This document shows positions 18,482-26,888 of a stretch of DNA of 64,000 nucleotides, one piece after another (the stretch's first letter is position 1; every line of letters starts with the position of its first letter). Both the position numbers and the translations under genes were made by a program. This stretch comes from Pseudofrankia saprophytica (GTDB lineage Bacteria; Actinomycetota; Actinomycetes; Frankiales; Frankiaceae): the NCBI RefSeq assembly GCF_000235425.2, contig NZ_KI912267.1, forward strand, positions 613,921 to 677,920, in the 5' to 3' direction. The notes beneath the pieces were generated by a model. It made no database searches. It worked only from the letters and a program-made list of their open reading frames with translations, and was not told the origin of the DNA.

Positions 18482-18908
18482 CCTGTTCCTGGCCGCCGAC
18501 GCACCCGTGCTGCTCTTTCTGCACAAGCAGGTGTGGGCGGTGCTGGACGAGCCGATCGACCACCAGCTCGACCTCGCGCCCGCCGACCGGGAGCGGCTGC
18601 TGGCGTTGTTCGAGGGCGTCGAGCTGCGCGCCGTCGGCTCCGGCCACCTGCACGCCTACCGCCACCACCGGCGCGGCGAGATCGTCGAGATCTGGTCCCC
18701 GTCGACGGCCTTCGCCGCGGTCGACGACCACGTCATGCTTGGCGGCCTGAGCGAGATCGGCTACGTCGAATACCTCGTCGAGAACGGCACGGTCGAGGCC
18801 AACTACCGCTCCATCCCCGGTCTCATCCGCGCCACCGGCAGGAACATCCCCCAGGTCGACGAAGCCCTCACCGCCGCCCTGGCCGCCGCGGAGGTCCCCG
18901 CCGCCTAG
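18477..18908 (+). pseudogene. C-terminal remnant of a calcineurin-like metallophosphoesterase
   Basis: The frame reads RDLFLAADAPVLLFLHKQVW, later LRAVGSGHLHAYRHHR and IVEIWSPSTAFAA. This is the C-terminal third of a calcineurin-like phosphoesterase: LLFLHKP-type strand, the metal-binding GHLH motif, then WxPSTAF. The N-terminal metal motifs (DxH, GD, GNHE/D) are absent. Homology begins exactly where the CHAT gene stops, with the CHAT TGA at 18479-18481 overlapping the first codons, so a rearrangement probably fused the CHAT gene onto this gene. A GTG at 18507 could start a 133-residue product, which should be inactive. Confidence 0.65.
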
Positions 18909-18946
18909 AACTCGAGCCGGCTCGCCAGCCTCCCGCGGTCGCCGCC

Positions 18947-18986
18947 ATCCGCGTCTGGCCCGTGTCGGCACGGACCAGACGCGGAT
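18947..18986. terminator. Bidirectional terminator between convergent genes
   Basis: A perfect 12-bp stem (ATCCGCGTCTGG at 18947-18958, CCAGACGCGGAT at 18975-18986) is extended inside by CCGTG/CACGG with a TCGG tetraloop. There is no T-run, which is usual for high-GC actinobacteria. It separates the phosphoesterase remnant from htpG, which converge here. Confidence 0.75.
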
Positions 18987-19016
18987 GTGCGGCCGGCGGG
19001 CGGGAGCCGAGCCGGG

Positions 19017-20978
19017 TCAGAGCGCGCTGGCCAGGCGGTCGGCGAGGAGGCGGGTGAAGCGGGCCGGATCGCGCAGTTCTCCGCCCTCGGCGAGCAGCGC
19101 CAGGCCGTATAGCAGGTCCGCCGTCTCGGCGAGCGCGTCGGAGTCCGGGTCCTGCTCGTGTGCCTTGCGCAGCCCCACGACCAGCGGATGGGTCGGATTG
19201 AGCTCCAGAATGCGCCGAGGGTGCGGCACGTTCTGCCCCATGGCGCGGTACATCTTCTCCAGGGCCGGGGTCATGTCGAACGTGTCGCCCACGAGGCAGG
19301 CCGGCGAGGTGGTGAGACGGGTGGACAGGCGGGCCTCCTTCACGTCGTCCTGGAGTTTGTCCCCCAGCCAGGCCAGCAGGGCGGCGAAGTCCTTGCGCCG
19401 CTGTTCCCGCTCAGGCTCGCCGCTCTCCTTCTCGTCGTCGGTGTCGAGGTCGACCTGACCCTTGGCGATCGACTTCAGCGGCCTGCCGTCGTACTGCGCC
19501 ACCCGCTCGACCCAGATCTCGTCGATCGGGTCGGTCAGGATCAGGACCTCGTAGCCCCTGGCCTGGAACGCCTCCATGTGCGGCGAGTTCTCGATCATCG
19601 CCCGCGAGTCGCCGGTCAGGTAGTAGATCTCGTTCTGCCCGTCCTTCATCCGCTCGACGTACTCGCGCAGGGTCGTCGCCTGCTCGGCGTCACGCGTCGA
19701 GTCCACCGAGACGATGTCGAGGATCGCCTCCTGGTTGTCGATGTCCTCGACGAGGCCCTCCTTGACCGCGGCGCCGAACTCCTTCCAGAAGGTGCGGTAG
19801 CGTTCCGCGTCGTTCTCCTGGAGGGCCCTGACCGAGGCGAGCACCTTCTTGACCAGCCGGCGGCGCACGAGCTGGATCCGGCGGTCCTGCTGGAGGATCT
19901 CCCGGGAGATGTTGAGCGACAGGTCGTGCGCGTCGACGACGCCCCTGACGAAGCGCAGGTAGTTCGGCAGCAGCTCCGCGCAGTCGTCCATGATGAAGAC
20001 GCGCTTCACGTACAGCTGGACACCCCGCCTGGCGTCCCGGGTGAACAGGTCGAACGGCGCGCGCGACGGGAGGAACAACAGCGCCTCGTACTCGAAGGTC
20101 CCCTCGCCCTTCATGTGGATGACCTCGAGCGGGTCGGTCCAGTCATGGCTGAGGTGCCGGTAGAACTCGGTGTACTCGGCCTTGTCGACCTCGCTCTGTG
20201 GCCGGGCCCAGAGCGCCTTCATCGAGTTGAGCGGCCGGTCGTCGGCCTTCTCACCGGCCTCGCCGGCCTCGCTGCTCTCGCCCGGCTCGTCGCCTTCCGC
20301 GCTCCCGCCGCCCTCGCCGGGCCTGGATACCAGCCGGATGGGCCAGGCGATGAAGTCGGAGTAGCGCTTGACGATCTCCCGGATCTTCGCCTCGTCGGTG
20401 TAGTCGAAGAGGCGGTCCTCACTGTCCTCGGGCTTCAGGTGAACCGTGACCGCGGTGCCCCGCGGCGCGTCGTCCACCGCCTCGATGACATAGGTGCCCT
20501 CGCCGTCCGACTCCCATCGGGTGCCGCCGTCCTCGCCGACCCGCCCGGTGAGGAGGGTGACCTTGTCGGCGACCATGAAGGTGGAGTAGAAGCCGACGCC
20601 GAACTGCCCGATGAGATCGGACGACGCCGCGGCGTCGCTCGACTCCCGCAGTCTGCGCAGCAGCTCGGCCGTCCCGGACTTGGCGATGGTGCCGATGAGC
20701 CCGACGACCTCGTCGCGGGACATCCCGATGCCGTTGTCGCGCACGGTCAGCGTGCGCTTCTCCCGGTCGGCCTCGATCTCGATGCGCAGATCGGCGCCGT
20801 CGACCTGCGGGCCGCCATCGACCAGCGACGCGATACGCAGCTTGTCCAGGGCATCGGACGCGTTGGAGATCAGTTCCCGCAGAAATATGTCCTTGTTCGA
20901 ATAGATCGAATGGACCATGAGCTGCAGAAGCTGACGCGCCTCCGCCTGAAACTCCAGTGTCTCGACCCGGCTGCTCAC
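19017..20978 (-). CDS. htpG: Molecular chaperone HtpG (bacterial Hsp90)
   Basis: 653 residues, the usual HtpG length. The GHKL ATPase domain starts right after the GTG at 20978, preceded by an excellent GGAGGAAG site: RQLLQLMVHSIYSNKDIFLR, then the ELISNASDALDKLR helix, DNGIGMSRDE and GQFGVGFYS nucleotide motifs. Middle and dimerisation domains follow. The frame stays open upstream to 21401, but that part has no homology and precedes the ribosome site. HtpG is a cytosolic ATP-driven chaperone for late folding and stress. Here it sits between two groups of NLR-like STAND genes, a placement discussed in the findings. A linker at about 215-235 is unusually Glu/Gly-rich. Confidence 0.97.
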   Translation of the reverse strand: MSSRVETLEFQAEARQLLQLMVHSIYSNKDIFLRELISNASDALDKLRIASLVDGGPQVDGADLRIEIEADREKRTLTVRDNGIGMSRDEVVGLIGTIAKSGTAELLRRLRESSDAAASSDLIGQFGVGFYSTFMVADKVTLLTGRVGEDGGTRWESDGEGTYVIEAVDDAPRGTAVTVHLKPEDSEDRLFDYTDEAKIREIVKRYSDFIAWPIRLVSRPGEGGGSAEGDEPGESSEAGEAGEKADDRPLNSMKALWARPQSEVDKAEYTEFYRHLSHDWTDPLEVIHMKGEGTFEYEALLFLPSRAPFDLFTRDARRGVQLYVKRVFIMDDCAELLPNYLRFVRGVVDAHDLSLNISREILQQDRRIQLVRRRLVKKVLASVRALQENDAERYRTFWKEFGAAVKEGLVEDIDNQEAILDIVSVDSTRDAEQATTLREYVERMKDGQNEIYYLTGDSRAMIENSPHMEAFQARGYEVLILTDPIDEIWVERVAQYDGRPLKSIAKGQVDLDTDDEKESGEPEREQRRKDFAALLAWLGDKLQDDVKEARLSTRLTTSPACLVGDTFDMTPALEKMYRAMGQNVPHPRRILELNPTHPLVVGLRKAHEQDPDSDALAETADLLYGLALLAEGGELRDPARFTRLLADRLASAL

Positions 20979-21258
20979 GGGGCTTCCTCCAAACGGATAC
21001 GAGCAGTCTGTGGAACGGTTGCCGAACCGGTTCCATGTGCGACGGAACGGGCAGCGTAGATCATATCGTCGTCGACGAGGGTGACCGTCATCGCTGGAGC
21101 CGGGCCGGGAACGGGACGTCGATACGCTTGCGGCGGGGCTAGCCGGTTTCGGCCGGGCGGTGGGGTGTTTCGTCGGGTGGGAGGGCAGTGATCCTCGGGC
21201 AAGTGATCCTCGGGCAGCGGTGGGCGCGGATCGGCTCTGGGCGAAGGGGCGGTGGGCG

Positions 21259-22650
21259 GTGACGGCTCCGCCGCGGCCGGGGCCGGCGTTGCGGGTGAGC
21301 ATTCCGGGGCCGGCGCCGGCGGTGCGGGAGTTCCTCGCGACCGAGGCGGGCAGCGCGGTGCTGCTGCTCGGCACGACCGTCCTCGCCCTGCTCTGGGCCA
21401 ACTCGCCCTGGTCGTCGAGCTACGAGCACTTCTGGGAGACGTCGACGACGCTGGCGTTCGGCGAGGCCTCGCTGCGTCTCACCGTGCACGACTGGGTGAA
21501 CGACGGCGCGATGGCGATCTTCTTCATGGTCGTCGGCCTGGAGATCAGCCGGGAGGCGACGACCGGGGAGCTACGCGACCGGCGGTCGGTGGCGGTGCCG
21601 GCGCTGGGGGCGGTCGGCGGGCTCGTCACCCCGGTGCTGGTCTACTGGCTGTTCAACCGGTCCGGCGCCGGCGGTGCCGGCTGGGGCATCGCGATGTCGA
21701 CGGACACCGCGTTCGTCCTCGGGATCCTCGCGCTGTTCGGGCCGCGCTGCCCCGACCGGCTGCGCCTGTTCATGCTGACGCTGGCGGTCGTCGACGACAT
21801 CGGCGCGATCACCGTCGTCGCCGTCTTCTACTCCGATCATGTCAACGCCATGGCGCTGATCCTGGCGGCCGCCGCGGTGGCCGCGATCCTCGCGCTGCGC
21901 TGGATGGGGGTCTGGCAGCTCTCGCCCTACCTGATCGCCGCGGCGCTGCTGTGGCTCGCGGTGCACGCCTCCGGGGTGCACGCGACGCTGGCCGGCGTGC
22001 TGATCGGCCTGTTGGTGCCGGCGTTCCCACCCCGGCGGGAGCAGATCGACAACGTGCCGGTGTTCGTACGGGCGCTCCAGGAGGACTCGACGGCGTCGCG
22101 GTCCGCGCTGGCGGTGTCGGCGGCGCGGGCGGCGGTCGCGCCGAACGAGCGGCTGCAGAACCTCCTGCACCCGGTCAGCGCGTTCGTCGTCGTCCCGCTG
22201 TTCGGGCTGGCGAACGCGGGGGTGCACCTGAACGGCGAGACGCTGCGGACGGCGGCCAGCTCGCCGGTGACGCACGGCGTCGTGGTGGCGCTGCTGATCG
22301 GCAATGCCGTCGGCATCACCCTGGCCGCGACCTGCGCGGTCCGCACCGGGCTCGGCGTCCTGCCCGGCCAGGTCCGCTACGGGCACGTGCTGGGTGCGTC
22401 GGTCCTCGCCGGGATCGGCTTCACGATCTCGCTGTTCATCACCCAGCTCGCGTTCGACGACGAGGCGCTGCGCGACCAGGCGAAGATCGGCATCCTGGTC
22501 GGCTCACTCATCGCCGCGACCCTCGGCAGCATCCTGCTGCGCTTCCTCGGCGAGCGGATGCCGCTGTGCTCCCCGGACAGCGAGGGCCTCCCGCCACCGC
22601 TCCCGCCCCGGCCCTGGCGCCCCCCGGCGGTCCCCGCCCGCTGGAGCTGA
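21259..22650 (+). CDS. nhaA: NhaA-type Na+/H+ antiporter
   Basis: 463 residues with about twelve membrane helices. Family landmarks are LLWANSPW at the first helix, VHDWVNDGAMAIFFMVVGLE, STDTAFVLG (147-155) and VVDDIGA with the ion-binding aspartate pair at 179-180, plus GFTISLFI near the end. The pump exchanges sodium for protons across the membrane in pH and salt homeostasis. The GTG at 21259 is preferred because AAGGGGCGG precedes it and the preceding residues are low-complexity. Many actinobacterial NhaA proteins carry a C-terminal thioredoxin-like domain; this one ends with a Pro-rich tail, and a matching thioredoxin-like protein is encoded convergently next door. Confidence 0.95.
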   Translation: MTAPPRPGPALRVSIPGPAPAVREFLATEAGSAVLLLGTTVLALLWANSPWSSSYEHFWETSTTLAFGEASLRLTVHDWVNDGAMAIFFMVVGLEISREATTGELRDRRSVAVPALGAVGGLVTPVLVYWLFNRSGAGGAGWGIAMSTDTAFVLGILALFGPRCPDRLRLFMLTLAVVDDIGAITVVAVFYSDHVNAMALILAAAAVAAILALRWMGVWQLSPYLIAAALLWLAVHASGVHATLAGVLIGLLVPAFPPRREQIDNVPVFVRALQEDSTASRSALAVSAARAAVAPNERLQNLLHPVSAFVVVPLFGLANAGVHLNGETLRTAASSPVTHGVVVALLIGNAVGITLAATCAVRTGLGVLPGQVRYGHVLGASVLAGIGFTISLFITQLAFDDEALRDQAKIGILVGSLIAATLGSILLRFLGERMPLCSPDSEGLPPPLPPRPWRPPAVPARWS

Positions 22651-22696
22651 CGCCTCTGGAAGGTCCGATGCCCCGGCGGCAGGCCTGGCGCGTCGG

Positions 22697-23638
22697 TCAG
22701 CGGCGTGCGGCCCAGGGCGCCCACCAGCGGGCGCGGCCAGCGGCCGGCGCCACCGGGCCCGCGGGATCCCCCGGGCCCGCCAGGTCGCCGTCGTCCGCGA
22801 ACAGCGCCCCGGCGGATCCGGCGAGCACGGGCACCGGCGTCGGCACGGGGGCCGGCTCCGCCACCAGGGCGGACGTGGCGGCCACGCGGACCGCACGGCG
22901 CAGCGCCGACAGTTCGGGGCGGCCGCGGAACATCTGGCCGTTGATGAACAGCGTCGGGGTGCCGCGCACGCCCTCGGCGATGCCCCGCTCGTAGTCCACC
23001 TCGACGGCGTCGCCGTAGGGCTGGGCCGCGTCGCCGACGACGAGGTCGGGGTCGAGGCCGAGACGCTCGGCGCGGATCCGCAGGTCGACGTCCTTGAGCC
23101 GGTCCTGGTGGGCGAACAGCAGGTCGTGCATCTGCCAGAACTTGCCATGCGCGTATGCCGCCTCGGCGGCGAGCGCCGCCGTCAGCGCGTACGGATGGAT
23201 CTCGAACACCGGGAAGTGCCGGAACTCGTGCCGTACCAGCGCCCCGTCCTGCTCCACCAGCTCGTGCAGCACCGGCGCCGCCTGCGCGCAGTACGGGCAC
23301 TGGAAGTCCCCGTACTCGACCAGCACCACCGGCGCGGCCACATCCCCACGCGACGGCCGCTCGTCGAGCCGAGCCGGCGCCGCCAGTGCCGCCGGCGGTG
23401 CCGGTACCGCTGGTACCGCCGACGCGACCAGGCCGCCGGTCCGCTCCACCGAGCCTGCCGGCGCGATCAGGCTGGAGATCGCGCGGTCGCCGCTGGGCGC
23501 GCCGCCGTTCGGAGATCCGGGCACCGAGCACCGCGCCGCCGCGGCGTCATCCTCAGCGCTCCTGGCATCCTCAGCGCTCCTGGTGCCTGCGCGGGCGGCC
23601 AAGGAGTCGTCCAACCGGTCAGCCGACACGCGTTCCAT
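22697..23638 (-). CDS. DsbA-like thioredoxin-fold protein
   Basis: 313 residues. After a low-complexity Ala/Pro-rich first 95 residues comes a DsbA/thioredoxin domain: VVLVEYGDFQCPYCAQAAPV with active site CPYC at 114-117, an inserted helical region (YAHGKFWQMHDLLFAHQDRL), and the cis-Pro region GVRGTPTLFINGQMF. No cleavable signal peptide is obvious, so it may be cytosolic; the CPYC motif favours reductase or isomerase chemistry. The sequence style (VEYGDFxCPYC) is that of the thioredoxin domain fused to NhaA in other actinobacteria, and it faces nhaA across 46 bp. It is 66 bp downstream of the CHAT-cyclase gene on the same strand and could be co-transcribed with it. Confidence 0.85.
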   Translation of the reverse strand: MERVSADRLDDSLAARAGTRSAEDARSAEDDAAAARCSVPGSPNGGAPSGDRAISSLIAPAGSVERTGGLVASAVPAVPAPPAALAAPARLDERPSRGDVAAPVVLVEYGDFQCPYCAQAAPVLHELVEQDGALVRHEFRHFPVFEIHPYALTAALAAEAAYAHGKFWQMHDLLFAHQDRLKDVDLRIRAERLGLDPDLVVGDAAQPYGDAVEVDYERGIAEGVRGTPTLFINGQMFRGRPELSALRRAVRVAATSALVAEPAPVPTPVPVLAGSAGALFADDGDLAGPGDPAGPVAPAAGRARWWAPWAARR

Positions 23639-23704
23639 GCCTGAAGTATCGCGTCAGCGCCCCGAACTAATCCCGCTCCCGCGAGACAACCGGCAGTCGC
23701 CTGG

Positions 23705-26700
23705 TCAGCCTTCGACCAGGCCGTGGCGGCGGGCGACGGCCCGCAGCGACTCGAGGTGGGGATAGTCGCGCAGGACCTCGACGACCAACCTGCGCCCCGG
23801 CTTCGCGATGCGGCCGGCCCGGAGATCGGTGTAGATCGCCCACCAGACGAGGTTCGGCCGCTCGCCGCCGAAGGGGTTCAACGTCCCACGCCGAAGCCCG
23901 AGCCGCCCGTACAGCAGCGGCGCCGCCGCCAGTTCCGACCCGTAGTTCGCGGCCAGCGCCTCGATGAGCACGCGCTCCTCGTCGGGCGTCAGCGAGATCT
24001 CCGGGCCGTCCTCCGCGCCAGCCGCAGGCGGGGCCTGCCGCGCCGAGGCATCCGTCACGCCTGCTCCTTCCGATTTCATCTCGGGCTCCGATACCAGTGC
24101 CGCGGGCCTCGGCGCCGGAGCCACCGTGCCCGGCGTCGCAGGCGCCACTGAGAGCACCTGCTCGGTGGGGTCGGTGGGGTCGGTGGCCTCGGCGTCCAGG
24201 CCGCCGGGCCCGGGGGCCGTCGGGCCCGGCGGCCGGGCGGGAAGGGCTGGCGGGCTACCGGGCATGCTGAGCCAGGCCGTTCCGTCGTACTTGGGGTTGG
24301 CCACCACGACCTGCCGGAACGCGTCCGGGTCCAGGTCGAGGTACTTCTGGCGGATCACCGTCTCGAAGAACGTCTCCGAAACGATCAACGCCAGGTCCGC
24401 GGCGGGGTCGTCGTGAAGCGCCTGGCGGACCGGGGACGCGTCGACGAGTCTGGTCGCGACGACCACCGCGCTGCCCGCCCACACCGCCCGGTCCAGGATG
24501 ACATCGCCTCGGTGCAGCGCCAGCCGCAGCCGGATCCGCCCCTGCGCGTTTCTCGTCGCGTTGTGCCGACGCAGGCCGATCCACAGCTCCCGCACGAACC
24601 GGGACGCGACGAGTGCCGCCGGCACCATCGGCGACACGGCGCCGAGAAAACCGTCGCCCCGCGACTGCCGTGGGAATTCGTCGGGCTCGATCCCGGCCCG
24701 GCCGATCGCATCGTCGACGACCTCCTCCAGCGCTCGGACCAGGTCGAGCTGAGCCTGGTCGTCGCGTTCGCTGTAGCCGACCACGTCGACCTGCACGACG
24801 GTCCTGGGCAGGGGCAGAGGCAGGGGCGGCGGCCGCCGCCCGGACGCCGGCGCGGAGGGCCATCGCCCGGGCGGGCCACTCGCTCCAGGCGGGCGGCCGC
24901 TGTCAGGTGGGGCCGGCGTGCCGGGCGCCGGCATACCGGCCCCGGCCGGCGACGTCCCCGGGACGGGCCCGTCGGGCGCCGGCGCGTCCAGGTGCTCGAC
25001 GACCACACGGCCGTCGACGATGTCGGGGAGCAGGTCGGCGGGAACACGCTCACCGCACAGCACCAGCCGTGACGGGCCCCGGTGGCCGACGGCGGCGTGC
25101 AGGACATCCCTCAGGAAGCCGTCACGGAACGTGGCGTTCTGCGTGAGCAGCTCGTCGAGGGTGACGACCAGGAGAATCGCCGACCGGCCGAGGATGGCGG
25201 TGAACCTCGGCCCCTGCCTGGCCACGGCCTGGTGACCACGCGCCGCCTCGTACAGGCCCAGCTGGAACGGCTCGGCCTGGGTGTCGAGGGCCTGGGCCAG
25301 CCCGACGCGTAGTTCGCTCAGGGCGGCCGGCTGTCCATGCCGCGAACTGGCGGAGTCGGCCGCCGAGTACCAGCAGAACGCACGGAACCAGCCCTCGGCC
25401 TCGCGCGCGAGTTCGACCGCCCAGCCGGCCGGATCCGCACCAGGAGGTCCGACGAGCACCAGTCCGACCGGTGGCACCCCGTTCGGCCGCGCACCGCCCA
25501 CGAGCCGCGCGGGGGCCAGCAGCCGTGCCGCCCGGTTGAGGACTCCGGCGGGCACGGGGCCAGCGGGTCGATCACCAGCCCACGCTGGGAAGCCCTCCAT
25601 CCTCACCGATGCCGGCCCGGTGGCCGGCCCAGGGTCTTCCGGCAGCCGGAAGGCCAGCGTGGAACTGGACTCGCCGAACAGCGCGAAGGCGGCTCCGCCG
25701 CGCCGGCCGGCGGCGCCCGCACGAGCACCAGAACCAGCGATGTCAGGCGCCGCCAGGTCCGCGGCCTCGGTCGCGCCCCGTACCGCCGCTGTGAGTGCCT
25801 GGCCCCTGCCGAGCAGCCGTTCGTAGAAGTTCGTCGTGAACGCGGCGGCGGCCTCCCCGTCGACGTCGTCGCCAAGCGGCGCGAGCACGGCGCAGCCCAG
25901 CCTATCGGCCACCCGCAGGGCGACCGCGATCCCCGCGGGCAGCGAGGCCGGCAGGGCCCATCCGTCCACCGCTGACGCCGCCGTCACGGGCCCGGACGGC
26001 GCGAGCACCAGCAGCTTCAGCCGGCGGCGGAACGGCCGGAGCAGGGGAACGAGGTCCACGCCCGGCACGAAGGCGTCGCCGTCCGCCTCGCCGGCCCCGG
26101 CGGCCGCGAACCGGCCGGCCACGTGCACGATGTCCCAGCCGTCCTGGTCCTCCACGGCGGCGCGGATCCAGGATGTCTGTGCCCCATAGTGCAGGACCCG
26201 CAGCTCGAGCGCCCTGTTCGACCGGGCTACGAGGTCGTTCACCAGGGCGCGCAGCGCGTCGCGTGCCGTGCGCTGCGACGTCCCGTCGTCCCAGTCTGGC
26301 TGGCCGAACACGGCCAGGATGCGTACTGGTGCCGTGACCGGCCCGGTGGAGTCCCCTGGCCGGCGCACGCGCGCCCGCGTCCGGCCCGAGCCGGACGCGG
26401 CCCAGCTGTCGCCGCCGGCCTCGTCCCCCGGCTCGATGATCCGGACGAAGGTCACGCCCTCCTTCGCGAGCGTTGCGCCCCCGGCGGGGATCTCCTCCAG
26501 CGGCAGCGCGAGCAGGTCGGCGGCGACCGGCGGCACCCGGACCTCGACGGTCACCGGGGGGACCAGCTCGCCGAGCAGCCGCGCGAGGTGGTCCAGGCCG
26601 GCGTCCGGCCCGGCACCGGGGTCTCCCGCCACATGACCGTCGGCGCCGAACAGCCTCCAGGCCCACCCGCGCGCGGAATCCGGCGCCGTCTCGTCCAGGC

Positions 26701-26746
26701 GCGCCCGCAACACCAGCGGCCCGTCGCCGCTCCCGTGACCCGGCAT
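23705..26746 (-). CDS. Degenerate CHAT-STAND protein with class III cyclase-like and effector-associated-like domains
   Basis: 1013 residues from ATG 26746, with GGGGGAG upstream; the frame is open to 27730 but that is a shadow of the divergent gene. Residues 1-330 align with the CHAT half of the 9.9-18.5 kb paralogues (ILAVFGQP, LELRVLHYGA, GWDIVHVAG), but catalytic His is Arg212 and Cys is Ser251. The STAND-like part has LVLVGPPGADPAG (429-441) without GKT, so no ATP binding is expected. Residues 648-830 are a class III nucleotide-cyclase-like domain (VQVDVVGYSERDD with D654; SRGDGFLGA with D698). Residues 915-1013 resemble an effector-associated domain (WWAIYTDLRAGRI, VLRDYPHLESLRAVA). The likely role is as a scaffold or signal generator rather than a protease. 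Confidence 0.75.
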   Translation of the reverse strand: MPGHGSGDGPLVLRARLDETAPDSARGWAWRLFGADGHVAGDPGAGPDAGLDHLARLLGELVPPVTVEVRVPPVAADLLALPLEEIPAGGATLAKEGVTFVRIIEPGDEAGGDSWAASGSGRTRARVRRPGDSTGPVTAPVRILAVFGQPDWDDGTSQRTARDALRALVNDLVARSNRALELRVLHYGAQTSWIRAAVEDQDGWDIVHVAGRFAAAGAGEADGDAFVPGVDLVPLLRPFRRRLKLLVLAPSGPVTAASAVDGWALPASLPAGIAVALRVADRLGCAVLAPLGDDVDGEAAAAFTTNFYERLLGRGQALTAAVRGATEAADLAAPDIAGSGARAGAAGRRGGAAFALFGESSSTLAFRLPEDPGPATGPASVRMEGFPAWAGDRPAGPVPAGVLNRAARLLAPARLVGGARPNGVPPVGLVLVGPPGADPAGWAVELAREAEGWFRAFCWYSAADSASSRHGQPAALSELRVGLAQALDTQAEPFQLGLYEAARGHQAVARQGPRFTAILGRSAILLVVTLDELLTQNATFRDGFLRDVLHAAVGHRGPSRLVLCGERVPADLLPDIVDGRVVVEHLDAPAPDGPVPGTSPAGAGMPAPGTPAPPDSGRPPGASGPPGRWPSAPASGRRPPPLPLPLPRTVVQVDVVGYSERDDQAQLDLVRALEEVVDDAIGRAGIEPDEFPRQSRGDGFLGAVSPMVPAALVASRFVRELWIGLRRHNATRNAQGRIRLRLALHRGDVILDRAVWAGSAVVVATRLVDASPVRQALHDDPAADLALIVSETFFETVIRQKYLDLDPDAFRQVVVANPKYDGTAWLSMPGSPPALPARPPGPTAPGPGGLDAEATDPTDPTEQVLSVAPATPGTVAPAPRPAALVSEPEMKSEGAGVTDASARQAPPAAGAEDGPEISLTPDEERVLIEALAANYGSELAAAPLLYGRLGLRRGTLNPFGGERPNLVWWAIYTDLRAGRIAKPGRRLVVEVLRDYPHLESLRAVARRHGLVEG

Positions 26747-26888
26747 GCGCTCCCCCACCCACGACCAGTGCCAGCACGATATCCACCCCTGTGCGCGGCC
26801 TGTCACAGCCGGCGGCCAACGGTCGCGGTTTTCTCCGGTCGGGCCGGGTACCCCGGCAGTCGGTGGAACCGACTCAACCGGGGTGGGC

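Noticed and set aside
20978..21401. N-terminal extension of HtpG
   Set aside because: The extension is Ser/Arg-rich and precedes an excellent ribosome site at the GTG where Hsp90 homology begins.
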